A DNA stretch of 64,000 nt from positions 53,516 through 117,515 of the forward strand of contig CAIOZA010000015.1 in NCBI GenBank assembly GCA_903862655.1, read 5' to 3'. Source of the stretch: an uncultured Ignavibacteria bacterium (lineage in GTDB: Bacteria; Bacteroidota; Ignavibacteria; Kapaibacteriales; UBA2268). Each line of letters begins with the position of its first letter. Position 1 is the first letter of the stretch. The position numbers and the translations under genes are program-made. The notes beneath the pieces were generated by a model, which made no database searches, was not told the origin of the DNA, and saw nothing but the letters and a program-made list of their open reading frames with translations. Positions 8,476 through 17,888 of the stretch are shown one piece after another.

Positions 8476-9408
8476 CTATACTTCAATATCGGCAAATAAA
8501 TCAGTGCTCAGGTATCTCTCTGCCGTATCGGGCAAAACACAAACGATTAGCTTGCCTGCGTTTTCGCTTCTGTTTGCTACTTGAATTGCAGCATGAAGCA
8601 CAGCACCGCATGATATTCCAATAAGCAGTCCTTCCTCGCAGATTGCTCTCTTTGCTGTCTGAATGGCTTCGACAGATGATACGGGGATAATCTCATCTAT
8701 GATTCCTGTATTAAGAATATCAGGAACAAAACCTGCACCGATCCCCTGAATTTTATGCGGTGAATGTGTACCGCCAGCAAGTATCTGTGATTCAAATGGC
8801 TCGACTGCGATAGATTTAATGGATGGTTTCCTTGCTTTGAGAACTTCGGATACGCCGGTGATTGTGCCTCCTGTGCCAACACCGGCAATGAATATATCTA
8901 TTTTCCCATCAGTATCATTCCAGATTTCTTCTGCCGTAGTTTTACGATGAATCTCAGGATTGGAAAGATTCTTGAACTGCTGAGGTATAAACGAACTATC
9001 GAACGTGGCTGCCAGCTCAATAGCCTTATTAATGGCTCCTGTCATACCTAGAGATGCCGGAGTCAGAACTATTTCTGCACCGAAGCGTCTGATAACTTTG
9101 CGACGTTCGATGCTCATACTCTCAGGCATGGTGCAGATAAGTCTGTAACCTTTTACTGCACAGGTGAAAGCCAAGCCAATGCCTGTGTTGCCGCTTGTTG
9201 GCTCGATAATGACGGTTCCCGGTTTGACCAGTCCCTGCGTTTCTGCATCGGAGACCATTGCCCATGCGATCCTGTCCTTGATTGAACTGCATGGATTGAA
9301 CATTTCCAGCTTTGCTACAAGTTCAGCCGGAGCTCCCTTTGTAAGTTTGTTGATTTTGACCAAAGGCGTGTTGCCGATAAGGTCTCCTATATTTTGATGA
9401 ATGCGCAT
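8476..9408 (-). CDS. cysK: cysteine synthase A (O-acetylserine sulfhydrylase)
   Basis: This PLP enzyme joins O-acetylserine and sulfide to give cysteine. The start at 9408 is chosen because it gives [20 protein letters not shown], the normal family N-terminus, and has an AGGAG ribosome site. The longer frame to 9477 runs through a terminator-like hairpin. The PLP lysine is Lys44 in [10 protein letters not shown], and the PTSGNTGIG substrate loop and the GTGGTITG phosphate loop are intact. Length (310 aa) is normal. It is first in an operon with cysE, and a hairpin with a T run precedes it on the same strand. Confidence 0.95.
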   Translation of the reverse strand: MRIHQNIGDLIGNTPLVKINKLTKGAPAELVAKLEMFNPCSSIKDRIAWAMVSDAETQGLVKPGTVIIEPTSGNTGIGLAFTCAVKGYRLICTMPESMSIERRKVIRRFGAEIVLTPASLGMTGAINKAIELAATFDSSFIPQQFKNLSNPEIHRKTTAEEIWNDTDGKIDIFIAGVGTGGTITGVSEVLKARKPSIKSIAVEPFESQILAGGTHSPHKIQGIGAGFVPDILNTGIIDEIIPVSSVEAIQTAKRAICEEGLLIGISCGAVLHAAIQVANRSENAGKLIVCVLPDTAERYLSTDLFADIEV

Positions 9409-9455
9409 AGCATCTCCTATTTTTAAATTAAATAACCGCTTTGAATAAAAGTAAC

Positions 9456-9490
9456 AAAAAAAACGCACCTCTGACAAGTCAAAGGAGCGT
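9456..9490 (-). terminator. hairpin with T run in the cysK leader (attenuator or sRNA terminator)
   Basis: On the minus strand, ACGCTCCTTTGAC and GTCAGAGGTGCGT pair through about 12 base pairs with one mismatch and one wobble, and eight T follow. It lies about 50 nt upstream of the cysK ATG on the coding strand. No minus-strand gene lies upstream for 5.4 kb. It is therefore either a transcription attenuator for cysK-cysE or the end of a small RNA. Confidence 0.6.
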
Positions 9491-9799
9491 AAAATGTATA
9501 AAGTCTAATTAAATGAAAGTTACAATTGTTCTTTATCTCAACCGGTTAATTTCTAAAACGATGCAAGTATATTCTTTATTGTTTTTATAAATAAATTGGT
9601 GTAAATTGTATTTTTTCGGCAAAACGGACAAATTAGTGAATAGCCGGAATAGAGCACCAAAAGGAACGCTACAGACTATTTTCAAAATCCGTGAGACGTT
9701 TTGCGTTTTTCTGTGTCATTATATAATAAGATGTGACAATTTTAGAAAAAGTTTTATGAATCCGAAAAAATATTTAAACAAAATATATTGGATAGAATT
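9491..9799. other. divergent intergenic region, cysK leader and T9SS gene upstream
   Basis: This AT-rich stretch separates divergent cysK and the first propeller gene. I see no long reading frame, no known riboswitch fold and no clear TAnnTTTG box. It should contain the promoters of both genes and the transcribed leader that ends in the hairpin at 9456-9490. Confidence 0.5.
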
Positions 9800-11977
9800 A
9801 TGAATAATCTTAAACTTGTATTGTTTGCATTAATGTTTATGCTATTTACCGTCGACTGTTTTTGCCAAATAGGATCTAAACCAATTCCAAATGATCAACT
9901 TGGTGAAATTTATTCGTTTGCTTTTCGCAATGATGGTTATCTCTATGCCGGAGGAAGCACTATGCCAGGCTTTCTCGTTTCAAGTAACAAAGGAGATACC
10001 TGGAGCTTAGTTGATGAGGGAATTTACAACTCTATTATATATTATTATTTTACCCAAAAATTCTTATATGTAATTGATATTAATGGTAGTTTGCATCAGT
10101 TATCAAAAAATGGAGGATTAAAGCGAATAACACCCGAAAGTGATAATGACTACGTTACAGTTTTCTTAGCTGATTCAAATGCTGATATATATTATGGCAC
10201 CGATAATGGTTATTTGTATAAATCGATTGATAACGGTGCTACCTTTACTGAACTCTTTTATCAGGATAATACTAGTGGCATAGGATGCTTTTTCATTTAT
10301 AATAACGATATGTATTTAGGTGTCGGGGGTAAAGGAATTTTTAAATCAATAGATCAGGGTTCAACCTGGCAGGAATTCACTGACGGAGTAGATTCAAAGA
10401 ATGCTGTTAAATTTGTAATCAATCCTAATGACACTAATCTGTATTTTATTGACAGATATTCGGGTTTATACAAGTTATCTGAAGATGGAAGCCAATGGAC
10501 AGTAGTTGATAATATTCATTGTCAATATCTGTTAACGGATTTAATCGTTTCAAAAGGCTCAATGTATTTATCTACGGAAAACAAAGGGATATTTAAATCA
10601 TTGGATAATGGTATTTCATGGCAACAGTTAGCAGTTGGTCTGATTAATTCATCAATTACAATTGCAGCAGATTCATCAGGAGTATTATTCACTTCTGATA
10701 TGGTTAATTGTTATAAATCCACAAATAACGGAGATGAATGGATTTGTTTTACAAATTCGAATCAAAAGACTACTGTTAATACTATTCTAACAGATGCTAA
10801 AGGTTCAATTTACTGCACAATAAATAATGACATATATTACAGTACTGATTCCGGTAATAATTGGAAAATAATTTCTCGTCCTGACAATAATACTAATTTT
10901 ACTAACTTGAAAATTATAAATGATACAATCTTGTGTATCATTTATCAAGAAAATGATGAGTTGTATTATTCTAGTAACAAAGGAGAAGAATGGAATCAAG
11001 TAAACTTTGAAGATAACAACTTCAAATATTTAGTTGATATTTGTTCTGGAAAAAATAAGGATATATTTATTTTAAGTGCTTTTTCAGTATTTGCTTCAAC
11101 GGATTTGTCAATCAACCAGAAAAAGTTATCAAATGTTGGAAAGTATTATATTTTAAATGATAGTATTGAAATAGCAACATTGGGTTTGAATATAAATTCA
11201 AAAAATGAAATTTATATTTTTCATGAATTATCAATTGTTACAAAATCAACAGATCTAGGTCAAACTTGGAATTTATTGAAAAGTATTAATAGTTTTGATG
11301 ATTATGTTCCAAGTGTTATTAAATTAGAGTTCAATAGTAAGAATGAGATTTATTATTTAGATACTGATGGCTTCTTATTTAAATCAGTTGATGATTTTAA
11401 AACATCAATAAATTTAAATAAAGCATTTCTTGATGCTTCCGATGGGATTTCTTCATTTGTTATAAATTCCAAAGATTATATCTTTATCGGTACTAATTTT
11501 GGTAAGATATACTATACAGTTGATGGTGGGATTAATTGGGAATTATTTAATTCACCACTTAGTGTTAAAAAAACATATGACACACCGCTTTCAATTGAGA
11601 AACGAATCTACTCATTAGGATTGGATAAAAATGAAAATCTAATTGTTGGTACTGATAAAGGGATTTTAAAAACAAATCTATCTACCACTGACCCAGAAAC
11701 TGAACTAAATATTGAAACTGATACAGATTTATCAAATATAACAATCTCTCCCAATCCCGCTTCTGATTTCATAGAAATATCAGACATCAACCCCATGCTT
11801 AAGCATGGGGTTGAATACTCAAATATCAGGATATTTAATGTATTTGGGCAGAATGTGTCATCAACTTGGGCGGGTTTAGAACCCGCCCCTACAATACGAA
11901 TTGATGTATCTGGCTTGGCTCCGGGCATGTATTTTGTGAGGATTGGGGATAGAGATCAAAAGTTTATTAAAATTTAA
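9800..11977 (+). CDS. secreted beta-propeller protein with T9SS sorting domain
   Basis: The 725-aa protein has a signal peptide ending near CFCQ. It then carries many repeats of about 40 residues with the sortilin/BNR asp-box pattern (IFKSIDQGSTWQEF, IFKSLDNGISWQQL, YYSTDSGNNWKII, YYTVDGGINWELF), so at least one beta-propeller is expected. The last 90 residues are a T9SS type A sorting domain (SPNPASDFIEIS ... APGMYFVRIG), which directs export across the outer membrane. I use the ATG at 9800 rather than the TTG at 9788. Two palindromes interrupt the sorting domain in frame. Ligand or activity is unknown. The next gene starts 11 nt downstream. Confidence 0.82.
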   Translation: MNNLKLVLFALMFMLFTVDCFCQIGSKPIPNDQLGEIYSFAFRNDGYLYAGGSTMPGFLVSSNKGDTWSLVDEGIYNSIIYYYFTQKFLYVIDINGSLHQLSKNGGLKRITPESDNDYVTVFLADSNADIYYGTDNGYLYKSIDNGATFTELFYQDNTSGIGCFFIYNNDMYLGVGGKGIFKSIDQGSTWQEFTDGVDSKNAVKFVINPNDTNLYFIDRYSGLYKLSEDGSQWTVVDNIHCQYLLTDLIVSKGSMYLSTENKGIFKSLDNGISWQQLAVGLINSSITIAADSSGVLFTSDMVNCYKSTNNGDEWICFTNSNQKTTVNTILTDAKGSIYCTINNDIYYSTDSGNNWKIISRPDNNTNFTNLKIINDTILCIIYQENDELYYSSNKGEEWNQVNFEDNNFKYLVDICSGKNKDIFILSAFSVFASTDLSINQKKLSNVGKYYILNDSIEIATLGLNINSKNEIYIFHELSIVTKSTDLGQTWNLLKSINSFDDYVPSVIKLEFNSKNEIYYLDTDGFLFKSVDDFKTSINLNKAFLDASDGISSFVINSKDYIFIGTNFGKIYYTVDGGINWELFNSPLSVKKTYDTPLSIEKRIYSLGLDKNENLIVGTDKGILKTNLSTTDPETELNIETDTDLSNITISPNPASDFIEISDINPMLKHGVEYSNIRIFNVFGQNVSSTWAGLEPAPTIRIDVSGLAPGMYFVRIGDRDQKFIKI
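11788..11813. repeat. in-frame palindrome, sorting-domain site 1
   Basis: This is a perfect 26-bp palindrome (13-bp arms, CAACCCCATGCTT and its complement) within the coding sequence. It encodes INPMLKHGV between DFIEIS and the IRIFNVFG strand of the T9SS tail. It is much GC-richer than the flanking codons. Confidence 0.9.
11868..11888. repeat. in-frame palindrome, sorting-domain site 2
   Basis: GGGCGGGTT and AACCCGCCC form a 9-bp stem around TAG (out of frame), followed by CTAC. It encodes AGLEPAP between FGQ and RIDVSGL. The same element occurs at 14649-14677 in another gene, at the other site, read in the same frame. Confidence 0.9.
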
Positions 11978-11988
11978 GGATTATCATA

Positions 11989-13461
11989 ATGAAAAAGTTG
12001 CTGGTTATTCTATGGTTAATCTCAGCCGAGATAGTATTTGGGCAGACATCAGGCTGGGAATATCGTTACATTTATAAAGAACAGATGCTAAAAATTAATA
12101 AATTGAATGCTGTTCATTTCAATGAAGATGGCAGTAAATTCTATACTTTACATGCTAATAAAATAGTGTATTATTGGGATTCAAAGTCAGGCACTCTACT
12201 TGATTCTTTGATAATTCCTGAAGATTATACTACAGCAGTTTTTTCTAAGGATGGCCGAACTTTGTGCTACTATTTACCTATCACTTCTACGATGGGAGTT
12301 TATTTTAGCGTAAATGTATTTATTTATGATTTATTTACAAAAAAGAGAATTGCAAAGTCAATCTTTAATGGTCCTAAGGATATCAATTATATTAAACCAT
12401 ACACAAATTTAGGTTATATAGATTATCCTAGGGTGCTTTCTATTCTTGATTTTGATTATAATTCTTATGTTCTAAAAGCAGGTGTTTATTTCACATATTA
12501 CTGGAGAGAGGGACCCATACAGGCAGATTATGAACACCGTTATTCATGTGGTGGATTGGCATTCTTTGCAATAAATAAGGATAGCGTCTATAAGATTGGG
12601 CAAGCTACGACTGCACATACCCTTGATTATCTTAAAACAGGCGATTCTGATTATATGACTCTACAGAGTAGTTCAAGAGACTATGGTGGTTCCAGTTCAC
12701 TTAGGAACGATGTCACAGAATCTAATATGGTATTCTCTAAAATCGATACGTTAACTGGAAAGTACAAACAGCTAAAAGCATTTAATCAAAAAATAGTATA
12801 TAGTTGGGTACAAGGAAGTAATCCTGTTAATTATACATCAGGAACAAACAGACCCTTTTCAAAAATATATTACGACAGCACGAATAGTTTAGTATACGTA
12901 AAAGCACTTGATATATATTATGTCTTTGATACCAAAACTGATTCTTTAGTTGATTCTGTGAAGTTGGAAGGTAGTATCGGACTTGAGAGAATAACAAAGG
13001 ATTTTTCTCATATCATATATTATTATAATAAGAAAATAATAGTATTAAATTTGAAGACGAAAGTAATGTATGATTGGATGTCCTGCCCTATGGTGCCTGT
13101 TTCTTTGGATTTAACACCGAATAATAATGACATAATAGTTGCAAATGACTCAGGCAAAATTTTTTATTATTACACAATTTTATCCGATGTTAAAGATAGA
13201 ATAAATGTTGAAGAAATGAGTATCTCTCCCAATCCTGCCTCTGATTTCATTGAAATATCCGTAGGGGCGAACGGCAGTTCGCCCTTACAAAGCGATGTGA
13301 GGATATATGACGTGCTTGGAGAAATCCAGACCACCCCGTCACTTCGTGACACCCCTCCTTGGAAAGGAGGGGCAAAAGCAAGAATCGACGTTTCCTCCTT
13401 GGCTCCCGGCATGTATTTTGTGAGGATTGGGGATAGAGTTCAAAAGTTTGTGAAAATATAA
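11989..13461 (+). CDS. secreted WD40/PQQ-like propeller protein with T9SS sorting domain
   Basis: The 490-aa protein has a signal peptide (LLVILWLISAEIVFGQ). It then has propeller-like repeats in which strands end with phrases such as HFNEDGSKFYTLHANKIVYYWDSKSGTLLDS and VFDTKTDSLVDSVKL, typical of WD40/YVTN repeats. It ends with a T9SS type A domain (SISPNPASDFIEIS ... LAPGMYFVRIGDRVQKFVKI). An AAGGA ribosome site precedes the ATG. It sits 11 nt after the previous T9SS gene and 11 nt before the next one, so the three are probably co-transcribed. The function of the propeller cannot be assigned. Confidence 0.8.
   Translation: MKKLLVILWLISAEIVFGQTSGWEYRYIYKEQMLKINKLNAVHFNEDGSKFYTLHANKIVYYWDSKSGTLLDSLIIPEDYTTAVFSKDGRTLCYYLPITSTMGVYFSVNVFIYDLFTKKRIAKSIFNGPKDINYIKPYTNLGYIDYPRVLSILDFDYNSYVLKAGVYFTYYWREGPIQADYEHRYSCGGLAFFAINKDSVYKIGQATTAHTLDYLKTGDSDYMTLQSSSRDYGGSSSLRNDVTESNMVFSKIDTLTGKYKQLKAFNQKIVYSWVQGSNPVNYTSGTNRPFSKIYYDSTNSLVYVKALDIYYVFDTKTDSLVDSVKLEGSIGLERITKDFSHIIYYYNKKIIVLNLKTKVMYDWMSCPMVPVSLDLTPNNNDIIVANDSGKIFYYYTILSDVKDRINVEEMSISPNPASDFIEISVGANGSSPLQSDVRIYDVLGEIQTTPSLRDTPPWKGGAKARIDVSSLAPGMYFVRIGDRVQKFVKI
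13261..13288. repeat. in-frame palindrome, sorting-domain site 1
   Basis: GTAGGGGCGAAC and GTTCGCCCTTAC form a 12-bp stem with one G-U pair and a 4-nt loop. It encodes VGANGSSPL directly after DFIEIS. It is 26/28 identical to the element at 43164-43191 in an unrelated gene, read in the same frame. Confidence 0.9.
13338..13372. repeat. in-frame double hairpin, sorting-domain site 2
   Basis: There are two adjacent palindromes: GTCAC-TTC-GTGAC, then CCCCTCCTT-GGA-AAGGAGGGG. They encode the SLRDTPPWKGG part of the loop between VLGE and RIDVSSL. The site is the one occupied by unrelated palindromes in the other three T9SS tails. Confidence 0.88.
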
Positions 13462-13472
13462 GAACAAAAGTG

Positions 13473-14846
13473 ATGAAAAAACAGATGATAGCTTTGATAT
13501 GTTTCTTATTGTTTCTAAAAAGTGTAAATGCAGAATGGATTCCAGTTAGAGTTGAACCATCACCACTTTTTCCGAATGATTCAATTAATATGAATATTAT
13601 TTTCTCTGGAATGGATTGTGCCGATTCTATAAATTGTTTTGCGGCTGGTAATGATGCTTATCGTTATAGAATAGTCTATCAAACAACAGATGCAGGTAGA
13701 AATTGGAATATTTTATATAAACCTGATTTCAATTCAGGAATTAAAGACCAATTCCCTTTATTACGGTCTATAGCCTATCCTACAATTTATAAATCCGTTA
13801 TTGGTTGTGATTCAGGAGTTGTTATTAAAACTGGTGATGGAGGTAAGAATTGGTCAAGAATAAATACTCCAATTTTCTATGAAGATAATTATCCTGAATA
13901 TAAGCAAATTAATACTGTAAAAATGTTAAATGAAAAGGTTGGGATTGCTTGTTCTGGACAATATTTGATTTATACAAGCGATGGGGGTAATTATTGGTCA
14001 TACTTGTCAAAACCGGATTCTAATATGAGTAGTATTACAGGCGTTGAAATCTTTACACCGGAAACCATTTATATCAGAGTTAGTTGCTGGACAATTGATA
14101 AAGAATGTCCATTTAAGTTTTCATTATTCAGAACTAATGATCTTGGGAAGCATTGGCAGTCTTACGATTTTTCAAATATAGGTAGTATGGGAAAAATGTT
14201 TTTTGCCGATTCCCTGAATGGTTGGATGGTCGGCGGTGACCCAAATGGAATAGGTGACCAGCAAATTGCTAAAATTGGAGCAACAAAAGACGGTGGTCGA
14301 ACATGGTCAATACAATTTAGAGATTCATTAGAACCAATGGTTATGCCATTATTCGATGTTTCATTTTATGATAGAAATAATGGTATAGCTGTAGGTAGAA
14401 TTGGTTCAACATTGAGAACTACCAACGGAGGACTAAACTGGATTCCTGATAACATTCCCGTTGATTTAACAAAACCTTACATAATTAATCCGGTTACTTG
14501 TTTCAGAAATGTTAAAGTACCTCTTTTTTATGGTTTACCCGGAAGGATTTATTATTATGCATCTACTTCAGATGTTTATGATAATTATATGCAATCAACT
14601 GGTTGGTTTATTTCCCCCAATCCAACAACCGATTTCATTAATGTATTTGTAAGGGCGGGTTCAGAACCCGCCCCTACAGGCGAGATAAGGATATATAATG
14701 TCTTTGGGCAGATCGTATCCACCCCTAACCCCACCCCAACCCTCCCCGCAAGCAGGGAGGGAGTAAGAATGGATGTCTCCGGCTTGGCTCCGGGGATGTA
14801 TTTTGTCAGGATTGGGGATAGAGTTCAAAAGTTTATAAAGTTGTAG
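13473..14846 (+). CDS. secreted YCF48/BNR-like propeller protein with T9SS sorting domain
   Basis: The 457-aa protein has a signal peptide ending VNAEW. Its repeats contain TTDAGRNWNIL, TGDGGKNWSRI, TSDGGNYWSYL, TKDGGRTWSIQF and TTNGGLNWIP, the YCF48/photosynthesis-assembly-like or asp-box propeller pattern. It ends in a T9SS type A tail (FISPNPTTDFINV ... LAPGMYFVRIGDRVQKFIKL). I start at the ATG at 13473, 3 nt after a GTG. It is third in the row of secreted propellers. Such proteins are often surface adhesins or scaffold modules, but nothing in the sequence gives a ligand. Confidence 0.8.
   Translation: MKKQMIALICFLLFLKSVNAEWIPVRVEPSPLFPNDSINMNIIFSGMDCADSINCFAAGNDAYRYRIVYQTTDAGRNWNILYKPDFNSGIKDQFPLLRSIAYPTIYKSVIGCDSGVVIKTGDGGKNWSRINTPIFYEDNYPEYKQINTVKMLNEKVGIACSGQYLIYTSDGGNYWSYLSKPDSNMSSITGVEIFTPETIYIRVSCWTIDKECPFKFSLFRTNDLGKHWQSYDFSNIGSMGKMFFADSLNGWMVGGDPNGIGDQQIAKIGATKDGGRTWSIQFRDSLEPMVMPLFDVSFYDRNNGIAVGRIGSTLRTTNGGLNWIPDNIPVDLTKPYIINPVTCFRNVKVPLFYGLPGRIYYYASTSDVYDNYMQSTGWFISPNPTTDFINVFVRAGSEPAPTGEIRIYNVFGQIVSTPNPTPTLPASREGVRMDVSGLAPGMYFVRIGDRVQKFIKL
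14649..14677. repeat. in-frame palindrome, sorting-domain site 1
   Basis: GTAAGGGCGGGTT and AACCCGCCCCTAC form a 13-bp stem with one G-U pair around CAG. It encodes VRAGSEPAPT. Apart from one base it matches the core of the element at 11868-11888, which sits at site 2 of a different gene. Confidence 0.9.
14740..14761. repeat. in-frame palindrome, sorting-domain site 2
   Basis: CCCTCCC and GGGAGGG flank an 8-nt loop. It is the core of a 44-nt block (14727-14770) that differs by one base from the block at 43079-43122 on the other strand. It encodes NPTPTLPASREGV in both genes. Confidence 0.9.
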
Positions 14847-14895
14847 GATGCTTTTGGGTCATATTATCCCTAAATGCTGTCTATTATAAGCTAAA

Positions 14896-15591
14896 TTATA
14901 AGTTCATTGCAGAATCTGATCTGTTGATGTAATCACCGGGCATGTAGTCGGTAGTAGCTTTCAAATAGGATTGCAGCGCTTTGGTAGCAACCTGGCTTTG
15001 TGCATTTGGCATTTCAACCTTCTTAGGTGGAGTAGTTCCGCTTTCTGTAGCTGAAATCTCAGCTTGTTTTTGCCGTAACGATGAAATCCTAGCGTCGGCT
15101 GCAGCGGCTACTGCTCGATCCTGTGGAGAGGGATCAGCCGGAGCAAGAGCGGCTCTTCTGACTTGTTGCATCTTTGCGATGGAAGCATCAGGATTCTTGG
15201 AATCAACGGTGGAATCGATGCTGACTTCCCCTTCGATTGCGTATTGCTTGCCGTCGGGGCCGGTTATAGTTTTAAATGAGGCTCCACCGTGGACTAAACC
15301 TCCCCCGGCAGATAAATGCGCCTGCTCGTGGGTTCTGACGTTTTGGTCAGCTGCTTTTAACTGCTGTACTTGTTTTTCCTGTTCGGGAGTAAGAGTTTTC
15401 TGTCCTGTTGGCGGTTTTTTTGACGCGACTTTTTGTTCCGCGGCTTTTTGTCTGGGGTTGTCATTTTCGGGCTTTTTTATTTTTCCGGTAACCAGGTCAT
15501 ATTGAATACCCGACAAAGACTTATTGTCGATTGAGTTGTAGGAGTTCAATCCATAAGTACTGCGGTTGCCGTTAATTGTTAAATCAGCCAT
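14896..15591 (-). CDS. SprA-related putative metalloprotease family protein
   Basis: The 231-aa protein matches what I know of the putative metalloprotease CJM1_0395 / SprA-related family. A lysine- and glutamine-rich helical first half leads to RTHEQAHLSAGGGLVHGGAS, with the HExxH-like motif HEQAH. After this come YAIEGEVSIDST, and then SIAKMQQVRRAALAPADPSPQD and a helical tail. No signal peptide is seen. The HEQAH motif suggests a zinc site, but protease activity has not been shown from sequence. It is convergent with the third propeller gene and stands alone. Confidence 0.75.
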   Translation of the reverse strand: MADLTINGNRSTYGLNSYNSIDNKSLSGIQYDLVTGKIKKPENDNPRQKAAEQKVASKKPPTGQKTLTPEQEKQVQQLKAADQNVRTHEQAHLSAGGGLVHGGASFKTITGPDGKQYAIEGEVSIDSTVDSKNPDASIAKMQQVRRAALAPADPSPQDRAVAAAADARISSLRQKQAEISATESGTTPPKKVEMPNAQSQVATKALQSYLKATTDYMPGDYINRSDSAMNL

Positions 15592-15741
15592 TAGCTTTAG
15601 CTCTTTATACTTTTTATATTAATATCGGTTAGAGACTTAAAAAACTTTACTTATTGACATCATTTCACTCAAAGTGATAAGAATCTTTCACCTATTATAG
15701 AAGTAAAACCAGGCATTTTATTATAACATTTTTTCCAATAT

Positions 15742-16959
15742 TTATTTAATATTAATATAGAGGAAGCTACGTTTACCATATTTGATAAGTCTCTTTTCGG
15801 TAAAATCTGCCTTTGCAAAAGGATCGGCAACTTTTTCACCGTCAATTGATACGGCTCCCTGATCCAGCATTCTGCGTGCTTCTTTCTTGGATGTTGATAG
15901 TGCTGAAGCTACAAGAACATCTATCACCAATTGTTCTGAGTTTCCAATTTCGAGAGTAACTTCTTCTATTTCATCGGGAATATCTTTTTTGACGAAAATG
16001 CGTTCGAATTCCTCGAATGCTCCCTGAGCAGAAGCTTCATCGTGATATAGGGCTACGACGGACATGGCTGCTTTGACCTTGGCATTGCGTGGATGAACAG
16101 TTCCATCTGCCAATCCTGCTTTCATGGCTAGAACTTCTTCTAGATGGGCAAAAGCACCATATTGTAAATAACGTGTGATCAGTTCGTCAGGAATGGACAT
16201 TACTTTACCGAACATCTCTCGCGGGGATTCGGTTATACCGATATAATTATTGAGGGATTTGCTCATCTTTTCAATTCCGTCGGTTCCTTCGAGTATCGGC
16301 ATAGTGAGTATACATTGAGGTTCCTTGTCGTAGGCCTTCTGGATTTCACGTCCGACTAAAAGATTGAACTTTTGGTCGGTTCCGCCAAGCTCGACATCGG
16401 AATCAATAAAGACTGAATCAATAGCCTGAGCAAGGGGATAAAGAAGTTCATGCATGCTAATCGGCACACCGGCAGTAAATCTCTTAGTGAAATCGTCACG
16501 CTCAAGGAGCTGAGCCACAGTATATTTTGAGGCTAACTTTATAACATCCATAAATGTCATAGTTCCAAGCCATTCTGAGTTATAACGAACATCAAGACTA
16601 TTTGCAGATAAAATATGGGTTGCCTGCTCGAGATAAGTCTGACCATTGATTCTTGTCTCATCTATTGTCAAAGGAGGTCTGGTCTTGTTTTTACCGGATG
16701 GATCGCCAATCATAGCTGTGAAGTCACCAATGATCAGGACAGCCTTATGACCAAGATCCTGGAACTGGCGCATCTTACGAAGCACCACCGCATGGCCGAT
16801 ATGAAGGTCGGGTTTGCTGGGATCGCATCCAAGCTTAATGACAAGCTGTTTATTGGCTTTAATCGATCTCTCGAGCTTTTGTACGAGTTCATCCTCGGGA
16901 AGCAATTCAATAACACCCGAGCGGATAAAATCCATCTGTTCGTTGACTGAGGGGAACAT
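15742..16959 (-). CDS. tyrS: tyrosyl-tRNA synthetase
   Basis: This 405-aa class I synthetase charges tRNA-Tyr. HIGH is at residues 53-56 (PDLHIGHAVVL) and KMSKS is at 231-235. The tyrosine pocket region shows GDFTAMIGDPSG and QAIDSVFIDSDVELGGTDQKFN. The C-terminus is an S4 RNA-binding domain (SKKEARRMLDQGAVSIDGEKV). The overall layout is the TyrRS2 (TyrZ-like) type. The upstream gap to the regulator gene is only about 40 nt if co-transcribed, too short for a T-box leader. Confidence 0.95.
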   Translation of the reverse strand: MFPSVNEQMDFIRSGVIELLPEDELVQKLERSIKANKQLVIKLGCDPSKPDLHIGHAVVLRKMRQFQDLGHKAVLIIGDFTAMIGDPSGKNKTRPPLTIDETRINGQTYLEQATHILSANSLDVRYNSEWLGTMTFMDVIKLASKYTVAQLLERDDFTKRFTAGVPISMHELLYPLAQAIDSVFIDSDVELGGTDQKFNLLVGREIQKAYDKEPQCILTMPILEGTDGIEKMSKSLNNYIGITESPREMFGKVMSIPDELITRYLQYGAFAHLEEVLAMKAGLADGTVHPRNAKVKAAMSVVALYHDEASAQGAFEEFERIFVKKDIPDEIEEVTLEIGNSEQLVIDVLVASALSTSKKEARRMLDQGAVSIDGEKVADPFAKADFTEKRLIKYGKRSFLYINIK

Positions 16960-17001
16960 AGTATATATTATTATTTAATTACAGAAAAAATGATGTAAGA
17001 G

Positions 17002-17706
17002 TTAAGCATCGGCTTCAAGATTATCGTCCTGAGGAACATCGCGCAATCTATACCCAACACCGCGAATGCTCTGAATCAATGGTTTTGTACCATCCTCACG
17101 TTCAATTTTTGCTCTGAGGCGTTTGATATAAACATCGATAATATTTGATTCAGGATCAAAATTGTGCTTCCATACATGCTGAGTAATTGTACTTCTGCTG
17201 AGAATACGATTCTTATTCTTTAATAAATATTCAAGCAAACCATACTCTTTTGTGGTGAGTTCAATTTCCTTGTTAAAACGGAACCCCAAGTGAGATACTG
17301 TATCGAGAACCAGATCGGCACATTTCATCTTTGTTGTTTTTTCCGGGCTGGAACGTCTTAGAATTGACCTAAGTCGAGCCGCAAGCTCTTCGAAGCTGAA
17401 TGGTTTGGGCAGATAGTCATCAGCACCAAGATCTAAACCTTGTACCCTGTCCTCAGTTGTTCCGCGTGCAGTCAGCATAAGAATTGGAGTTACAAAACCA
17501 GCTTCTCTCAGCTCACGTAGAACTGTGAAGCCATCCTTGCCCGGAAGCATCACATCCAGAAGGATTGCATCGAATTCGTTATTCATAGCCATTTCGAGGC
17601 CTGTAACACCATCGGCGGCGGTTTCTACAATATATCTTTCTTCTTCCAAGCCATGTTTAATGAAGCTGGCTACTTTTCTTTCGTCCTCAATTACTAGTAT
17701 TTTCAC
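17002..17706 (-). CDS. OmpR/PhoB-family response regulator
   Basis: The 234-aa protein has a receiver domain (residues 1-115) with phospho-acceptor Asp51 in AILLDVMLPG, the conserved Thr in LMLTARG and Lys101 in YLPKPF. The C-terminal winged-helix DNA-binding domain follows (LTTKEYGLLEYLLKNKNRIL, then NIIDVYIKRLRAKI and SIRGVGYRL). It is an orphan in this window. The histidine kinase at 5.9 kb is not adjacent, and no other kinase is visible. Confidence 0.92.
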   Translation of the reverse strand: MKILVIEDERKVASFIKHGLEEERYIVETAADGVTGLEMAMNNEFDAILLDVMLPGKDGFTVLRELREAGFVTPILMLTARGTTEDRVQGLDLGADDYLPKPFSFEELAARLRSILRRSSPEKTTKMKCADLVLDTVSHLGFRFNKEIELTTKEYGLLEYLLKNKNRILSRSTITQHVWKHNFDPESNIIDVYIKRLRAKIEREDGTKPLIQSIRGVGYRLRDVPQDDNLEADA

Positions 17707-17888
17707 AATCGCCCTCGAAAATAATTACAAATGTAATATGATAGAGACTACAAATAAATGAATTTATTATTAATAAACAATGAAAAAATGATAAGTTTTG
17801 AAATCTGTTAAATTATTATCCATTAATGGATATCAATCCGGAGCAGATTTTCTCAGTCAAAAACGTAAAGAAAGTCAGAAACAAAAAA

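Noticed and set aside
11608..11928. Minus-strand reading frames over the T9SS tails (also 13170-13412)
   Set aside because: The frames are open because GC-rich palindromes are nearly symmetric. They have no start signal and are contained in genes on the plus strand.
16960..17001. T-box leader upstream of tyrS
   Set aside because: The gap is about 40 nt, far too short for a T-box.
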